Assembly: GCA_022616595.1 (NCBI GenBank)
Contig: JAKEEL010000190.1
Span: 1 to 5,493 of the forward strand
Source: Methylococcaceae bacterium
Lineage (GTDB): Bacteria > Pseudomonadota > Gammaproteobacteria > Methylococcales > UBA1147
Reading direction: 5' to 3'
DNA length: 5,493 nucleotides
Position numbers and translations under genes: made by a program. This document shows, one piece after another, positions 5,039 to 5,493 of this stretch; positions within the stretch are counted from its first letter, which is position 1, and the number at the start of each line of letters is the position of its first letter. A model generated the notes under the pieces. It had not been told where the DNA came from. It ran no database searches and saw only the letters and a program-made list of their open reading frames with translations.

Positions 5039-5493
5039 ATGGCAAAAATTATCGGAATTGACTTGGGTACGACGAATTCCTGCGTCGCGGTGCTGGAAGG
5101 CGGCAAGCCCAGGGTAATCGAAAACAGCGAAGGCGCCAGGACCACGCCTTCAATCATCGCCTTTTCAAAGGATAACGAGGTTCTGGTCGGTCAGTCCGCG
5201 AAGCGCCAGGCCGTGACCAATCCGGCCAATACCCTGTTCGCGATCAAGCGCCTGATCGGACGGCGCTTCAAGGACGATGTGGTTCAGAAAGACATCCGAA
5301 TGGTTCCCTACAAAATTGTCGAAGCGGAAAACGGCGATGCCTGGGTCGAGGCGAACGCCAAGAAAATGGCCCCGCCGGAAATTTCGGCGCGTGTGCTGAT
5401 GAAAATGAAAAAGGACGCCGAGGCCTATCTGGGCGAGGGAGTAAGCCAGGCCGTGATCACGGTTCCGGCCTATTTCAACGACTCACAGCGCCA
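5039..5493 (+). CDS. dnaK: Chaperone DnaK (Hsp70), N-terminal fragment
   Basis: DnaK is the ATP-dependent Hsp70 chaperone that binds exposed hydrophobic segments and works with DnaJ and GrpE in the cytoplasm. The first 151 codons of an expected 640 or so are present, and the gene runs off the right edge. This is the first half of the ATPase domain. Visible motifs are the phosphate-binding IDLGTTNS (7-14), RTTPS (34-38), [10 protein letters not shown] (68-77) with the catalytic-site Lys at 70, and [13 protein letters not shown] (139-151) with the interdomain-switch Pro at 143 and Arg at 151. Numbering coincides with that of E. coli DnaK, and the 24-residue gammaproteobacterial-type insertion region appears present. 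ATG 5039 gives the invariant [11 protein letters not shown] start. It follows grpE by 89 bp and probably precedes dnaJ outside the window. Confidence 0.98.
   Translation, partial: MAKIIGIDLGTTNSCVAVLEGGKPRVIENSEGARTTPSIIAFSKDNEVLVGQSAKRQAVTNPANTLFAIKRLIGRRFKDDVVQKDIRMVPYKIVEAENGDAWVEANAKKMAPPEISARVLMKMKKDAEAYLGEGVSQAVITVPAYFNDSQR

Overview
The window looks like chromosomal DNA of a gammaproteobacterium with moderately high GC. It carries two divergent conserved gene groups: nadK-recN on the minus strand and hrcA-grpE-dnaK on the plus strand. The DnaK, NadK and RecN sequences read as gammaproteobacterial. An HrcA repressor with a perfect CIRCE operator argues against Enterobacterales, which lack HrcA, and fits deeper branches such as Methylococcales, Chromatiales or Xanthomonadales. 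That lineage guess is inference from memory of these families. In E. coli, grpE also lies divergent from nadK-recN-bamE, so this looks like the same neighbourhood with hrcA and dnaK still attached.

Layout. Positions 1-114 (minus) hold the first 38 codons of an unidentified exported protein. Positions 115-329 are non-coding apart from its ribosome binding site and a GC-rich hairpin behind recN. recN (330-2021, minus) encodes the SMC-like DNA repair ATPase and overlaps nadK (2021-2890, minus; NAD kinase) by one base. The 220-bp divergent region 2891-3110 holds a probable nadK promoter, a probable vegetative hrcA promoter and the CIRCE operator. hrcA (3111-4166), grpE (4329-4949) and the first 151 codons of dnaK (5039 to the window end) follow on the plus strand.

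How the parts work together. HrcA probably represses its own promoter through CIRCE. grpE and dnaK each also appear to have their own sigma-32 type heat-shock promoter, embedded in the 3' end of the preceding gene and built with the same 13-bp spacer. This would put repressor control at the operon head and sigma-32 control at the internal genes. The 162-bp hrcA-grpE gap contains overlapping inverted repeats that would form mutually exclusive RNA hairpins in the grpE leader. This is the least explained structure here.

The protein-coding content is conventional, and I see no mobile element, CRISPR array, RNA gene or clearly new multigene system. The interest lies in the regulatory DNA and in the unidentified exported protein at the left edge.
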